From contig NW_023998564.1 of assembly GCF_014805625.2 (NCBI RefSeq), positions 2,638,680 through 2,702,679 of the forward strand: DNA of 64,000 bases, given 5' to 3'. A program made the translations under genes and the position numbers. This document shows positions 23,271 to 37,330 of the stretch, piece by piece. Position 1 is the stretch's first letter. The number at the start of each line of letters is the position of its first letter. This DNA comes from Glossina fuscipes (lineage: Eukaryota; Arthropoda; Insecta; Diptera; Glossinidae). The notes below the pieces were generated by a model, which worked only from the letters and a program-made list of their open reading frames with translations, ran no database searches and was not told the DNA's origin.

Positions 23271-25160
23271 TTGGAATATATATTGTACAAGTTTTTCTCA
23301 ATATATGTCCTTTTCAAGTAAAGAAGTACATGTGAACACCTATTATAGGGTCAGGTTAACTTTAATAGGACCATTTTTCACATGATATTTCCAAAAAATT
23401 TCTTTTGCTTTATTTTAACTTAGCATTAAAAAAGTAAATTTACAGTTAGCCATAACGTCAAGTTCTTTTCGTTTTCCTTACAAATATTGAAGCACTGAGT
23501 GTCACAGGTTCATGGCCAGAACGAGATCGCTTGTCTTGGTGGGAGATGGGAGATGAGGAATTGTGTATTTATATTTTAGAACAGAACCGCAGCATCACAT
23601 TTCATTTTTTTTTTTTCGAGCCAGGGACTGAACTAAAGTTTACGAAGTCTATAGTGTTTGAGTAGCATCCGCTGTAAATGTTTACTCCTGGCTCCAAAAG
23701 ATAAAATATCGCCTTCAAATCGTAGAAGGCGCATTGTGAACGCAAATGTCTTTATCGTAATAAAGTTGACGATGAATCAAAAGCTGTAGTGTTTTATGTT
23801 TATATGTAGCTTGTTTGGATAAACAAATGAATTTAAACAGCAAACATTTTCCAAGAGACGGAATTTCTGCTTGATTTAAATTCAGCTTTTGTTTCGAGTT
23901 AAAGCCCAGACGTTAAGATCATGCTTGACTAGTGAACTTGTGCCGACAGATGGACGGTCTCTCATTCAATTATGCAAGACTAAGAATGCGCAAATTTTAA
24001 AACATTTCCGATACTTATTTTTCAGCATTAAAATCATTTCTGTCTCATATATTATTTTGAAAACTCACTTTTCTATCTTGAAAATATATTATATACGCAA
24101 TATCACGAGCCACTTAGGGTAAGCCTTTGATAATCTATGTGCGGTAAATACAAGACAAAAATTACTAATGGCTACGCTCTGAGCAAAGATTAAATGTTTC
24201 ATAAAAAAGCTGCCAATGAATGCATAAATTGCTTAAGGCTCATCACGCTGTTAGTATGCAAACAACGTTTGTCCCGTTAGTCACCTTTTATGTGTCTTAT
24301 CAGTTTTTGCACCATCATGTTGTTATATTGATGAATTTCTTTGGACTTTGAAACGATATATGTATAAATAACATATGTTTACATCAATTATCGAAATACA
24401 TTAGAAATTCATACATCTTTATCATAACATGACACGTTTATGTCAAATAATAAATGTTAGTAAATATCTTTTTCATTTATTCATTCTTTTTTTTTGTTTG
24501 TTTCTTTTTATTCGAAATTTCGAAGGTGTGTCTGTCTACCGCATTTATATATCACGCTCATACGTATATTACGAAATTTCAAAGATTATAAATCAATTTG
24601 AAAAATAATTCCATAACCATTGCTGCCATCGCTTCTGCGTTAAATTTTAGCTATAGGATATATAAGATAAGTTCCTATGTAGGTATAAAGAGACTCAAAA
24701 AGAAGAAAAACACCTTAACCACCTTTATATCTCAAGATGAGACACACAATTCTGGGCAGTTCTGACCGAATGGCAATCGCATTGTTTATCATAAATACAG
24801 GCATATATGGTAGGTGATCAAAGTTTTAAAGGAAAGTAAAGCAAATAAAAGAAAAGGAAATGTTTTTCATTATTGTTGCTTTTGTTTTCGTGAATGCAAT
24901 TCAGTTGCTGAAAACGGACATATAATGACTTATTAGGAAGAACTGCTTCCATCCATACGATACAAAGCAGTGACAATAATACAAATTATCAATAACACTT
25001 CATGTGTTATTCTATGATCGGTTCGAACAGATACTTGCAAACTTTTTTTTTTTTTTATTAACAAAAAAACATATGCACACACACACGCACGCACCAAGCC
25101 TTTTATATGGTGTGTTTTTTACTCTGATTGATGGCATATAATGTTCTCTCTCCATATGAT
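23270..25160. other. Non-coding AT-rich DNA
   Basis: No gene or family recognised. Poly-T tracts occur at 23608, 24488 and 25045, and a short AC repeat at 25076-25090. Confidence 0.5.
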
Positions 25161-25166
25161 TACAGG

Positions 25167-25204
25167 TATAAAAGTATCTAAGCGCACGTTATTCAAGTTC
25201 AGTC
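25167..25204 (+). promoter_or_regulatory. Core promoter: TATA box and initiator
   Basis: TATAAAAG (25167-25174) lies 34 bases upstream of the A of TTCAGTC (25201), a very good match to fly TATA/initiator geometry. The AUG-free leader downstream supports a real start here. Confidence 0.6.
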
Positions 25205-25835
25205 TAGACGTGATCGCACTCCAGGAACACAGTAATTTTCTTCTAACATAATTTCAATTAATAGTAAAAGAATATATATCTTTAAAGGAAAATAAAAAGA
25301 AGGAGACAAATAAATAAACATTCGTTATTATTATTTTTTTTTTGTCCTGCGAAAGTCATCTCTAGTTTAAGTGATTTTCCTATAACGTAACGGTTCTTTT
25401 AAAAAAGGAGTTTTCAAATTTCGTTTTACATATAATAACCTTATAATTGATAAGCCTACGAGCAAAGTGAGAGAGTTAAAAGATAAGTAATAAAACCAAA
25501 GACTTATCACAGTATTCAGTATCATCCAAGGGGGACTGAATTAATCAAAAAAATACAAACCAACATTAAACTAAAAAGTGTGTTTGAGTGCGCGTGAAAA
25601 CGTGAGATTTTTTTTTTTTGGATGAGTCATTTTTATGCAAAGCTTTACTTCTGGACGAAAGTTTGAGAACGTAATTAAAGGCAATTAGCAGAGCAGTTAA
25701 CAGTTTTATCAAATAACAGAGAGCTTAATAAATAATAACTTAAGAAAAAAAAAGAGAACAAAAGAAATTAAGAGAAAATTAAAAATAAAAACTTCATTCA
25801 TTTATACCACAAGGATTAATAACGTACAAGTAAAG
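25201..25835 (+). other. Candidate non-coding first exon (5' UTR) of an unidentified gene
   Basis: From the predicted start no ATG occurs for 420 bases, although chance would give about eight in DNA of this composition. Two short overlapping uORFs follow (25622-25666 and 25635-25688), then another ATG-free run to AAAG|GTGAGT, a consensus splice donor (exon end 25835). That combination is characteristic of a spliced leader exon. The coding part must lie to the right; the signal-peptide exon at 50.5 kb is one candidate partner. No product can be named. Confidence 0.5.
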
Positions 25836-28528
25836 GTGAGTCATATATATATTTTTCTTCTTTTTGTTCTTCTTCCTAATAATAATTAAAATAATAATAA
25901 AAGGGCAGGCATGTTTACACAAGCCCTACATTATTTGCGATAAAAGGGTATGTTAAGTTTTCGGGATTGTATGAAACTCACATTTTTCATAGAGATCGAA
26001 TCAGAATAAATTCCTTAATCGATGTAAGCTTGTCTGTCCGTCTGTCCGTCTGTCCATCTTATTTGAACCTACAGGTCACAACTTTTGAGATATTTTGACG
26101 GAATGTCTTCGCCCGAGAACACTATTTGGCTCGAAGCACTATTGAATAAGGGTCGGGTCGGGCAGCCTTTCCGCCCCTCTTCACATAGAACGTGTAACTC
26201 GTCTTTTTTAGAGCTAGTGTTGTCTTTTGTAAACTCTGGCTAATTCAGTTACGCTACAAAAAGGAGAAAGAACTTAACCTACCACCGGTACTGTTGATAT
26301 GACGTCCAGTCGTGGTGTTATGGTCAATCTACCCTGTTCCTCTGTCTGTTAGTCTGGGTCCTTCTAGCTGTTGGTTCATTAAGTCTCAGTCTGTGGTTAT
26401 ATCCACACACACACACGCATAAATAATCACTCACTTACATCTTCGCGAAACCTCCTCTGCATCGAATTATTAACTGTCATAATGAAAATCATTGTTACTT
26501 TTTTTTTTCTATTATCATTTCCTATTATTATTATTATTATTATTATTTTAACTTTAGACTAATGAATTGAATTCTTAGACTTAAAAAAAGACATTGAGCA
26601 CTAGCAACACAGGTTATCGGCTCATCATTTCCTAAGTCTAGTATATTCGTATTAATTTTTCAGTTCATTTTTTTGGAAATGAATATTCTTAGAATTTTCT
26701 TTTACTTTTGTTAAAGTGAGTTTTCTTCTAGACACATTTCTTACTTCGTGCGATGTTTTTTTCTTTGCTTTCCTCACTTGACATTTACTCCGCTAGGTTG
26801 TTGTACCTGCATTCCTCCTTTTTAATTGATCCTGTTCTATTACATTTAATCTGTTTATTGAAATTCGTGCTAATTGCCGACTCCCTTGGTCTCTTGTCTC
26901 GTTAATCAAGAAAAGAAACATGTCATTTGCTTTCGCAAAACCCACCTTCCTGCAAAACAGACGGACTTTAGACTTTGTTCTCTTTTCATAATTCGCTTTT
27001 TAAATGGTGCTACTATGTGAGCGGAGAAATATAGAAGCAAATCTTGATTAACGAAATTCCGTTATTATATTCCGTTGCTGTTTATATAACACTACCCCTT
27101 TGGTAAAGAGCAAAGAAAAAACCGACTGACAGAAGCCCCTACATGTACATACGCGGACGTTACAAACCTTGCTTTGAAAAGTTGTTACACCTGCTCTAAA
27201 CAAAGTGCTGTAGTGCATAATGCTTTTGCTTGTGTTAAGATAATGTTGTTCACATTTTTCAAGAAAGCACTTGATTTAAGCATAATTTGATTTTCAAAGT
27301 AAGCCAGTATTATTACTGATTTTGACATAAATTACCAAGTTTCTTACGCTCATCGTACAATTGGCGCCCTCTCCTTTAACAATCAATGACTGCATAGATA
27401 TATATGTATACATAGATATATTTATGTAATACCTATCGCTTAAAACAATAATTATTTTTTTATTTATTCGCCTATTAAATCAATTAAAATGAATTCTTTT
27501 AAATATTTATAATTGTATAAAAAAAAAATTTTCCTCTACTAAAAGTTTTAAGCAAAATGAAACGATTAAATGATTCTTAAGAAATGCCGTCGTTTATTTT
27601 ATTGCAAGCAATTCAATCAATCAATGATTCGAGCGGCATTTTAATCAAAGAAAAATTATACAAAATTCCACCCTAAGTATAAAATTCCAATGACATTTTA
27701 ACTTTTTCACCCACTTAGGCACCTCTTTAAATATCTAAGTAACCTTTATAACCTAATCTCTTTAGAATTATTATTTTGAATATCCGTGTATATTGCCTAT
27801 ATGATGCGTATACTAAAATCTAGATCTATTATTATCGAGCTGGGCTGCACCAACATACTATATAATGCTGATAAGCTTTAATATGTTAACGCTGATTAAC
27901 TGTTCATGAGATTCCCTCTCAAATACAAGTTATTGAGCGTATGATTGATTAGATAATTGTAAGAATTTCTTTTTGCTTATTTTTACATGTACATTATATA
28001 TATTAATTTGGCAGTTTTCCGATTTTTTTTGCTTTAACTTTAACTAAGTTAAGACTTCAATCTGAAGGACTGTCTCATTTAGAGTAATGTATGTTTATCT
28101 GGATTCTTTATACATGAATAAATAACTTAAAAAAATGCCACACAATCTACACATTTATACATGTAGATATATGTAGACATGTATATATGTGCCTGATTTT
28201 CTAAAATTATGTATAAAAATAACAAAATAAACGTAATATATATATATATCTTTTTAAGTATCCATAATTTAACAGCCATCACATAGAGGCAACATCTAGA
28301 ATATCATCTGCTACAGGAACCCCGTAAACTTTGTTCAAAGTATCTGATTAACCGAAGATAATGAGCAGAGTTAGCCATGTTCGTTAGCCATGTCAGTTCA
28401 GCAACCTGTTCGATGATTGAGAGAGTTTAAATACTTGATGTCTACTTACGCAAATGGTTGTAAGCTGGTTACTAGCTACTTCATAATATGGAAACAAGCT
28501 CCGAAAAAAATTGTTCGGTGTAAACAAA
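25836..28528. other. Non-coding stretch, possibly intronic
   Basis: If 25201-25835 is a first exon, this is intron. 25990-26110 is a dispersed-repeat copy with a GTCCGTCTGTCC tract. 26402-26420 is (AC)n and 26524-26548 is (ATT)n. Nothing else recognised. Confidence 0.5.
25990..26115 (+). repeat. Dispersed fly repeat copy with GTCCGTCTGTCC tract
   Basis: The segment shares GATGTAAGCTTGTCTGTCCG, CCTACAGGTCACAACTTTTG and GAGATATTTTGACGGAA with the copies at 20.06 and 29.65 kb. Confidence 0.6.
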
Positions 28529-28538
28529 NNNNNNNNNN
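28529..28538. other. Assembly gap (10 N)
   Basis: Ten Ns in non-coding sequence. Confidence 0.95.
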
Positions 28539-29645
28539 CCTGCCCGAAAAACATGAAGTTATTGGATTGAAGCGACACAACCATACACGTTAATATCTAA
28601 TGTTTGTTTATAATGAAAACCTTTCCAAAGTAAAGAAGATGTGTTCTATCAAAAGCACGACGAACTTAATTTGTAATGTAAGTATAAGGCAATGATTGGA
28701 TATATTGGATAAAAGTAAGTTTTGGGCATTTTCTTCAACAAATATCATTAGGGTTGCATAACTCTAAGCTACACTTTGGCAAGGGCCAAAGATGACAGTC
28801 GTTAGATAATTAAAAGAGGAAGAAACATTACGTTATGTGTTAAGGTTTGTTTTGAACATGAGACGAATCTTTAAATAAATATGTTAAACTTTACGCAGGC
28901 CTCTGAAAATTTCTGGTGCAGTTGCTTTCTCCCAATCATCAGTACGCAAATTGTTTGCCCGTTCTCTCGCTGGCAATTTCGATGTTCAGTGAAACATGAT
29001 GAATTTCCAAGTTCAATCTTACGACATTGATGCGAAATTGCAAAATGACCTAAACACAGCCTGCCACGGTTTATCTGGATAACAAAAAAACTTCAACATT
29101 TCTTTACTGTATAAATTAATACTAAAATGTTTAATCTGGAAAATATTCATGTGCGAAAGAACATGAAGACAAGACGGATGATGGACGGATAAAGTTGGAT
29201 CACATGCGACTTTAATGTACCATAAAGTTTATGATCGAGGACGAATGAGCTTGCAAAAACGAATTGAAGTCAGGTATGGTAATGGTTTTGCCTGATGAAT
29301 TTCAAAAAAGAACATAAACAGATATCGACCGCAACCAAAGTAGACCAACATCTTTATGAAGTTTTGCGTATTTCAACAGAACATAAGAGTAACCATTCAG
29401 GGTGTGTTTTCAATCGTAACAATAAATTATGTAAAAGCTAGAAGAATTCCCAATATCTTCGATTTTCTAACTTTATAAACAAACCAGCTTACAAGAACAG
29501 AAGCAATTACAATTCCTCGCGCTTATACAGTATTCCATATAAGCCAATCTCATTTATCTGGCTATACGCTGTACCTCTTAGCCTACGAGGGTGTACTAAG
29601 TTTGTTTGGATGTATGCAACATATAGACGGACTTGAGATAGATCT
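28539..29645. other. Non-coding stretch
   Basis: No gene, RNA or repeat family recognised on either strand. Confidence 0.45.
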
Positions 29646-29890
29646 AACTGTTATTATACCGAGTGATTGAGAAACACTTTCTGCATCACTTTCACTTTAA
29701 AATCACTTTTTGAATCGGTCTAAGCTTGTCTGCCCGTCTTGTTTTCTTTTATTCAGGCTGCAAGACGCAATTTTTGAGATATTTTGATCAAACATGGCAT
29801 GAACTACCGGTGTGTTTTGGCCTAAGGATGAGCATGAAAATGCTACGAATCGTTCTGTTTTTTGATCGCTTCCCATAAAATTCCTTATTT
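29645..29890 (+). repeat. Dispersed fly repeat copy
   Basis: The segment shares TTATACCGAGTGATTGAG, CGGTCTAAGCTTGTCTGCCC, GCAAGACGCAATTTTTGAG and ATATTTTGATCAAA with the copies at 20.06 and 26.0 kb. Confidence 0.6.
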
Positions 29891-32326
29891 TGAAAAGTCG
29901 TTGCATGAATGAACTCTCTTAAAGGAAGTAGTGTAGTATATTTAACAATAAGCCGTCTCCCACTACAGTGTTTGTATGTGTTAAAATAATTATACGTGGT
30001 ATAAAAGTAAATGCAATAACAAAAGTAGAAATAGTTTGATTAAAGTATTTGCAGTCAATACGATAAGAATCAATTGAATCCTGTTGCTAGCGTTTCGATT
30101 TAAAAATCACCTTTATATTAAAGAGATTGTGTAAAGAACTTGTTGAAAAGTTTTAGAATTGATTTTTTTTCGAAAACAAAGTAATTGTAGAAAGTTTTTT
30201 GAATGATTTGTAATTAATACTCCGTTAGAGGAATTGACCCTTTATTGGCAATATAATAAAAAAGAAATGTCTTGCAAATTTACTGTAATTTACTGCAATA
30301 CCATACTGCATCTGCTATTTAATACGGAGAAGAGAAACATCCATAATTTTCGTTATACGTGGTTTCCTGTAACAGGGCGGCCTTAAAAAAATTAGATCTC
30401 GTACATTTTAGAAGCGATTTATTTTATCAACCGCGTATTTTGTTATCTCATGCATAGGAAATACTGTATGCCCATCGAATGTTTGTCGGGCTACTATAAG
30501 ACCTTTAAAAGCTTAGAAAAATGATCAAAAATACCAATTTGGACTTCCTAGCCACTTATTTCTTATTTGTTCTTAACCCTTGAATACTGCAAGAGCTAAT
30601 TTGCTGAGTTTTTCAAAAATTTGGTATAAAAAAACGATTATAAATCTCCAAAATTTGATGGCGACTTTTGCTTGCATGAAAGAAGCTTTAAATACATATG
30701 TTTCATTCTTCTGTACGTGTTCCAATTTTCATAATGCCGGTGACATAAACGTAATGCCACTGAAATGAGCTAATTTGACCCATAAATTGTGTGGCAACGC
30801 CAGTCACAAAAATTAAGATAGAAAGCTAAAATTTCGCCCAAAAGTTTCACTGATCGATTCAAAATACAAAGCAAATAGAAAATTAAAAAATTTTAAAAAT
30901 GGGCGCGTTTTGTCTATACTTACGGTAGCAACATATAAAAAACCAAGGAAGCCTCGAAAAATCACTGATAATTTTCTTATACTTTCGATCCCATAAAAAT
31001 GAAAAAAATATGAAAATCTCCTACCCAGATGTTTATGAGAACCACCTGCCTGTTCCGTCCCGATGAGCTTACAAATAAATCACAGTTTTATATAGAAAAG
31101 TTGTAGGTTTCGATTTATGCGATTTTATGATAGCTAACACATAGAATATGGAGCCCATATTTCCATTTGCTAAAACCTAAACCTTTTTTAGCCTCCTCAA
31201 ATTTGTATATAATTTAAAATCTGAATTAAATTTATTTGCCATTTTATTGCAAACAAGATAATGTTTCTCAAAACTAACCATAAATCGCAAAGGTTTGACC
31301 AGATATAATCAAACGTCGGCCTGCGTGCCGCTTCTGATCCGTGATAATTCAATTAGCTCACTTTGGATATCGATTGTCTCTGCCTTTACTAGCGGCTCAA
31401 AGTTTTTTTTTTGGTCATTAGGGCATAAAATTAACGATTTGAAAAGGAGGAAAATTGATACACGGTGTTGAATTATTAATGATAGTTGGACCTTTTTCTG
31501 AAATTAAAATCGGCCCATTTACGAAAAAAGTGGTCCACTCATGTCCTAAAATAATGGTTCTGTTATTATTCTGATTATTCTATAATGTGCTCTCTTTAGC
31601 TTCAATATCAAGGATTACATATTTATATAAATATATATATATATTTTTAAACAAGTCCCAAATCCTGTTCATTCCAGCTAAGTAATAAAATCCCTGAAAA
31701 GGGGAAAATTAAACGCACAATCGCAGCGAGTCATGCAGCTGCCGGCCGAGAAAAAATGAGTACCAGAAAAGCAGATTAACGAATTAAATATGAAACTATA
31801 AAATTAGATACTAGTAATATGATGGAAAATTGTATATAAATAGAATATTTGTGGAAGGGAGAATTAGTAGAAAAAGAATATTTTAGTTAAGCAATCGAAA
31901 GTATTACCAAAAATAAATTGTGAATAATCCTACATTTAATGAAATATAATTGTAAATAAAAGAACTTTGAAGTGTATTTTTCTTGAACGAAATATGCACA
32001 ATGCAGCGGTATGGACTGTAGCTAATAAAGGCGAATTTCATAACAATATATATATACAGAGGTACATTTAGGTACACGTAGGGCAACGGACATTGCGACC
32101 AAGTGACAGTTACCTGGGCCTTGAGGAGAATCTTAAGCGCTCTTCACAGCAACAGTCGAGAATCTTTTTGCTAGCAATTGGGAAGATATTTAGCCAACAT
32201 TTGAAATTTTTTACTTCATATGCAATTTATTGACTCGGTAATGGAATAATAATATTTGTGTCAAATTTGAATTTTTACCTTCGACGAATCAAAAATCAGT
32301 TCTAATTTTTAACGACGAATTTTTAA

Positions 32327-32590
32327 ACTTTACCTTCCAACAACAACAGGTGACACACTTAAAAAGGATTGTGGCTGAATTCAATCGAGCGGAAATCAAT
32401 TTTCATTTCTCCGCTACGTCCAAAATTCTAGCCTTTCACTTTCAATAACAACAGATGACGTAATCAAAGATGACCATTGCTAAAGTCAAGTCTTACCTCG
32501 ACGCAGCTTCTAAATTTTCACTTACAAAAAGAACATATGCCGCGATTAAAGATGATTATCGCTGAATTCAATCAGAGTCGTATCGTGATT
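32327..32590. repeat. Degenerate tandem repeat, three units of 80-105 bp
   Basis: Units start at 32327, 32433 and 32515 with CTTTMMCTTNCAA-type openings, followed by AACAACAG or a decayed form, ATTAAAGATGAT-like cores and GCTGAATTCAATC. Confidence 0.5.
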
Positions 32591-34564
32591 AAAAGTGTAT
32601 ATATTAGAGTACCCCTATTGTTTATTTGCTGACACTATAATTAATATGACATACCTTTCTTTTTAAACGAGTCAATGTGTGCGGCCCCTTCGCTACCATA
32701 GTGGGCAACACTGTAAACTATAACACAATCGACAATTGTTTTCTACCATTATTAAATAATTTTTTGGCAACTAACTTATGGCTTTCGTTTTTTTTTCTTG
32801 TCTACAGCTTAGTTGTTGTTAACATACTCGCGTATGGGCTTTTTTTTTGAGCGAAAAGTATAAACAGGCGTAAGGTTTAATGATTTTTTTTAAATACCAA
32901 ATGTGTGCAAATATGTGTAAATATACATGTATGTATATATATGTTCTGTTCGCTATTACCAGGAAACCTTTGCATGTTACTTTGTTTGTTTCTATACCAC
33001 TAAATTAACATAGTTTTTTCTGCATATTTTGAACCCAAGGGTTTTTTTTTGTTTTTTGAAAAAAAGTGCTCAAAAAGAAACTCTAAACAAACAATTTACT
33101 CGACTACAACGTATGTATGAGCATAAAATATTCTCGTATTCGTCAAGTCTAGCAGGTAATAAGAGTAAAAAATCAGTTAACAGACGACAACTAGTCGAAA
33201 AGGTAAAGTAACGCGAACAGAAACGTTGATTTACAGAAAAATTTTAACAAAAAAAACAAAATTTTATTTCAATAAAATATAAAATTAATGTATTTGAAGA
33301 AAAAAAATGTTTAAATATTTATCAACTGTTTCAAACAACTTCGTGTTATATACATAGGCGATTAACTAAGATAGCTAAATTTAAGGAAATATCGATTCAT
33401 TGCTACTATTAACTTGGGCATACATAGATACAATAGTCAACAAGAATGTGTGTTAAATAAATAAAGCGCACCTACATTTGCAAAAGGGGAAAAAACCATT
33501 TCCATTATAACTTTTCGGTCTAATCATCCTCCCGTCCATCATACACACACCACGAATGATAACAAAGTTTTATTATAATTATTTACAATAAAACTCTATT
33601 TTTCCAAGATTTGTTTATAATACGCAAAATATTGAATAACAGAAAATTTATATTGTGCAGAAAGTTTAAAATACAATATTTAAAAAAAAAAGTTATCATT
33701 AACAACAAAATTAATAATAAATGTTAATTTAAAAAGTATAAAATCATTTCTAAATTGTAACTCAATTACTGCAAACGTCGAATGATTTTCGTAAGTATCG
33801 CAATCATATAAATATATTAAATAATCATATAATAAAACGTTACACTAAAACATGTAAGCCCACGATCTACAGCCATTTCCTTTAAAGAACCTGAAATCTT
33901 TTAACGCCGCTAAGGATTTTCAAGATTTAAGTCTTCTAAGAGCGGAATAAGAATGTATATGTAATATAGGCCAAAGGACTCATGCGCAGGCAGGTGTAAG
34001 AAGGAATAAATATGAAATCACGATATCGTGTTCTGGAATGATAAAGCTAAAACCATCGTTAAGTAATGAGATTCCTAAGAACTAAAACTTTTCATTTCCA
34101 GAATTTTGTAATTATAAAGTCAGAGAATTTATTAACGGAAGGGATAAGGATATGCTACAATTAATGCAAGAACGCAGATTGCCTCTTTTCTTGATCCCGC
34201 GTTTAACTGTGCATATAAGTGTACAGCATATCAGAGTATTTTATAGCAAAGAGATTTTATAGCAAGCAGGGGGACTTCGTTCGAAGTGAAATTTTCTGTT
34301 TTCCAGACATTTTTGTTTTTCTTGGAACGAGAGCAATTCGCTCTGACTGTCACCTGCGGGTTGCATGCGTCATAGTACGAGGAAAGGAGCCACAAGTTGA
34401 GGTGGTGGCGAGATCGTAGCTTTAGTGTTTGATGCTGGCCATCACTCATTTTTTGTTGCATAGGTGCCTGGGCGTGGCCTTTGAAAAGATTACGTTACTT
34501 ACAAATTCTATTGCAAATTTGTGGGCGATATAGGAATTCGAAGTAAAATTAGCTGCAAAATGTA

Positions 34565-34660
34565 TACAAATCAATGGGTGGTATAAAGATTAGAAATAAA
34601 AACAGCTGTACAATCAAAGGGTGGTATACAGATTAGAAATAAGAATTGAGGCTACTTGGC
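34565..34660. repeat. Two-unit 43-bp tandem duplication
   Basis: GGGTGGTATAAAGATTAGAA at 34576 recurs at 34619 with one base changed in that span (GGGTGGTATACAGATTAGAA). Confidence 0.7.
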
Positions 34661-36859
34661 CGTAATCAGCTGAGTGTGCTGACGGGTGTACGACTTAAAT
34701 TAGTAAGTTGTTCTGTATCCCAATATACCACATAAGCTGTAAATAACCATAATTTCCCTGTGACCATGTGACGAGAATGAGAAACATAACAGTTTATACA
34801 GAAATTTTGGAAAACCATGCACAGGTCGAAAGAATAGGAGCAGCAAGCACGCCACCTAGGAGATCATAAACTATAAACAATGGGATATATTAATATGCAG
34901 ATAGTTCATTAGATCCATTTATAGCCTATTCATTAATACGAAGAGCCTGAGCTAAGAAAATTATATTCGTCTGGCAATATCCCAATACCCTGCTAAATAC
35001 TTGTACAAAGTTTGAGTCCAACGTACTCCATTGATTAATAGAGTCGTCTGGAGTATTGCTCAATTTTTTTAATTTAATTCCTGATCATCATCTAAGAAAA
35101 TAAATAAGAGATTATAAACCGACGGTGAGGCGAAGAGACGAAGTAGTCTGAAATCTTAAACTGATCGTGATTATATCCACTTTATGGATCATTTTGTTTT
35201 TCAATCTGCCTTTTAATATTGCAGATGTAAAAATACTAATCCGTAAATATTTTAAAATCGTCTTAGGAAACTCCGCTAGTTATTGGTAAAGTTCTTAAGG
35301 TTGCATTCAACGGACCAATTCATATAATCTATACTTGTAAACAAATTTTTAACTAATAATGGTTTTAATAAATAAAACTTGTTTCGCATGTATTCATATG
35401 TACAATAAGGCAGTGAATGCAGCCAACTTTTCTTTTTTTTTTATTATGTTTTAATGTCAGACAAACGGCAATGGAAACGTGGGACGTGATAAATTTATAT
35501 AATTATAAACAACAGTTTCTCTTTGCTGATATATGCGCGATATTCATATACTCGGCTTCTCTCTTTCTCTTAGACTGTTAAGTAAATATTGATTAATATT
35601 GATAAGTAATAAATTTTTTTATAAAAAAAAAACAAATCAAGTTTTTTTTTAATTTTTAATTTGAGTCAATATATTTACAAAAATGTTAAATAACTTTTGG
35701 TTTACTATTTATCTAGAATAACTTTATACCGTTTATGAATCACTTGCAAATTCTATGAATTAATATTCAATGCTGAGGATGGACTATTAAATACAAAAGA
35801 AATATATTTTATGGTTTTAAGAAAAAGTTTCTCTCTTTACCTATCGCCTTCTACTAAAATGTTCACGACAACGAAAATCGAGATAAGAAAGCAAAGCTTG
35901 GCAAATGCATGGTTAAGTGAAATCAAGAGATCAGAGAGTGTTTTCAAACTTGTGAATCTACCCCGGCCGCATAGAAGATTCGCAACTACCATATCGGCGT
36001 TCGTGAGTACAATCCTCAGTATGGTCTATCTATTCTTAGTTATAGCTATAGTGAAGGCATACTATATATTGATAGGGCACATCTGCTTATTTCTTTCTGT
36101 CTTTCCCTACGTCTTTCCGCTCATCACATTACACGTATGTCGAAGACATCCCATAAGTAATTGGTCATATTAAAAACAAAAAAAAAAAAAGTATATTCGC
36201 TCGTAAACAAGTCTCTTATACACATCACTACGATCCTAACAAAAATAAGACAGAAGAAGACTAAATTTTCACACCCTAGGATATTGAATGGGCACGACCC
36301 AATTTTATAAAACACTTTATACTTCATGAGTCGGTTCTCAGCATAACTTTTAATAAGTCTACAAATAAATGTACACACAAACTTTCACATAATGCAATTT
36401 CATGCAATACAATCTTATGAGATCACTTGGCAACAAAGTCAATCAACTAGAAGAGAAAAGCTTATTATACAAGAAAATATCCGCTTATGAATCATTCTCC
36501 TGCGTCTTTATTGCTTGAGGTTTCACTGTAGACACTTTTTACTCTACTACTTTTAATAAATAAACATTTGAACGCAAAATTGTATACATTTTTAAAAATA
36601 TTTCATTCATAACAAAATGTCTTACACATCATTCTTCTTAAAATTCAAATATAACGCATCATCGCTTAAGTCAAAGTCATGATCGATTAATCAGAAACAA
36701 CAATTAATTAGCAATGAAAGTATAAAACTTTTGATTCTTTAGAAACTTATCCATTTTAACAAGAAATTTAAACGTCAAACACATTCCACCGAAGAAAGGA
36801 GAGACAGAGTCATTTCACACTCAGAGTTTAGTAAAAACCCTTAATCAAAAGTTCGCATA

Positions 36860-37330
36860 AACAAGTAAGAAAGCTGCGGTCGGTTATGACCGAATCTCTT
36901 ATACTCAACACCTTTCTCGTAAAAAAAATATATAAAAATAAACGGTCGTTATATCTGATGAAGCTTATGGGTAACAAGCAAAGCCCAACCGCAATTTGTT
37001 CATTTTGAACACAGAGATACTTCCAGTCTACTTTGCGTCGTAGATGTTTTGACCGAGCTTTGCAACAACTCTTAGTCCTTCTAAGGAATTTGCAGCCGGT
37101 TTCTTAATTTTTACTTACATATATACTACCCACATCTACAGCAATAAGTAACCGAATACGAAGTCAGTGTCCACCAGTGGAAATCTTAGTTTACGTTGTC
37201 ACTGCTCAGTCAGGTAAAGGCATAACACTTATCGGCACACATTCGCTAGGCTGCAGCCAACACTCTTTCCCTTCCCTCACTTTCTAGCCCTGACCGGGTT
37301 ACATGAATAGGTGACTTCCCTTGAGTGATG
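36860..37330 (+). repeat. Dispersed fly repeat with palindromic head
   Basis: The element starts ACAAGTAAGAAAG, then the palindrome CGGTCGGTTATGACCG (36877-36892). The body includes TTTTGACCGAGC and ends with ATAACACTTATCGGC, GGCTGCAGCCAACACTC and GTTACATGAATAGG. Heads recur at 38.61, 41.79 and 62.84 kb; the end block recurs near 43.26 and 55.79 kb. Confidence 0.6.

Larger units (their letters stand above)
29890..36855. other. Long non-coding stretch, possibly intronic
   Basis: No coding signal is recognised. Small items are a three-unit degenerate tandem at 32327-32590, a two-unit 43-bp tandem at 34576-34660 and TA runs at 31620-31650. A short homopolymer-rich region runs from 33220 to 33720. 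Confidence 0.5.

Noticed and set aside
35811..36173. 120-residue + frame with a hydrophobic stretch
   Set aside because: Parts resemble the CTATAGTGARGGC-type end block of a dispersed repeat. No family match and no gene signals.
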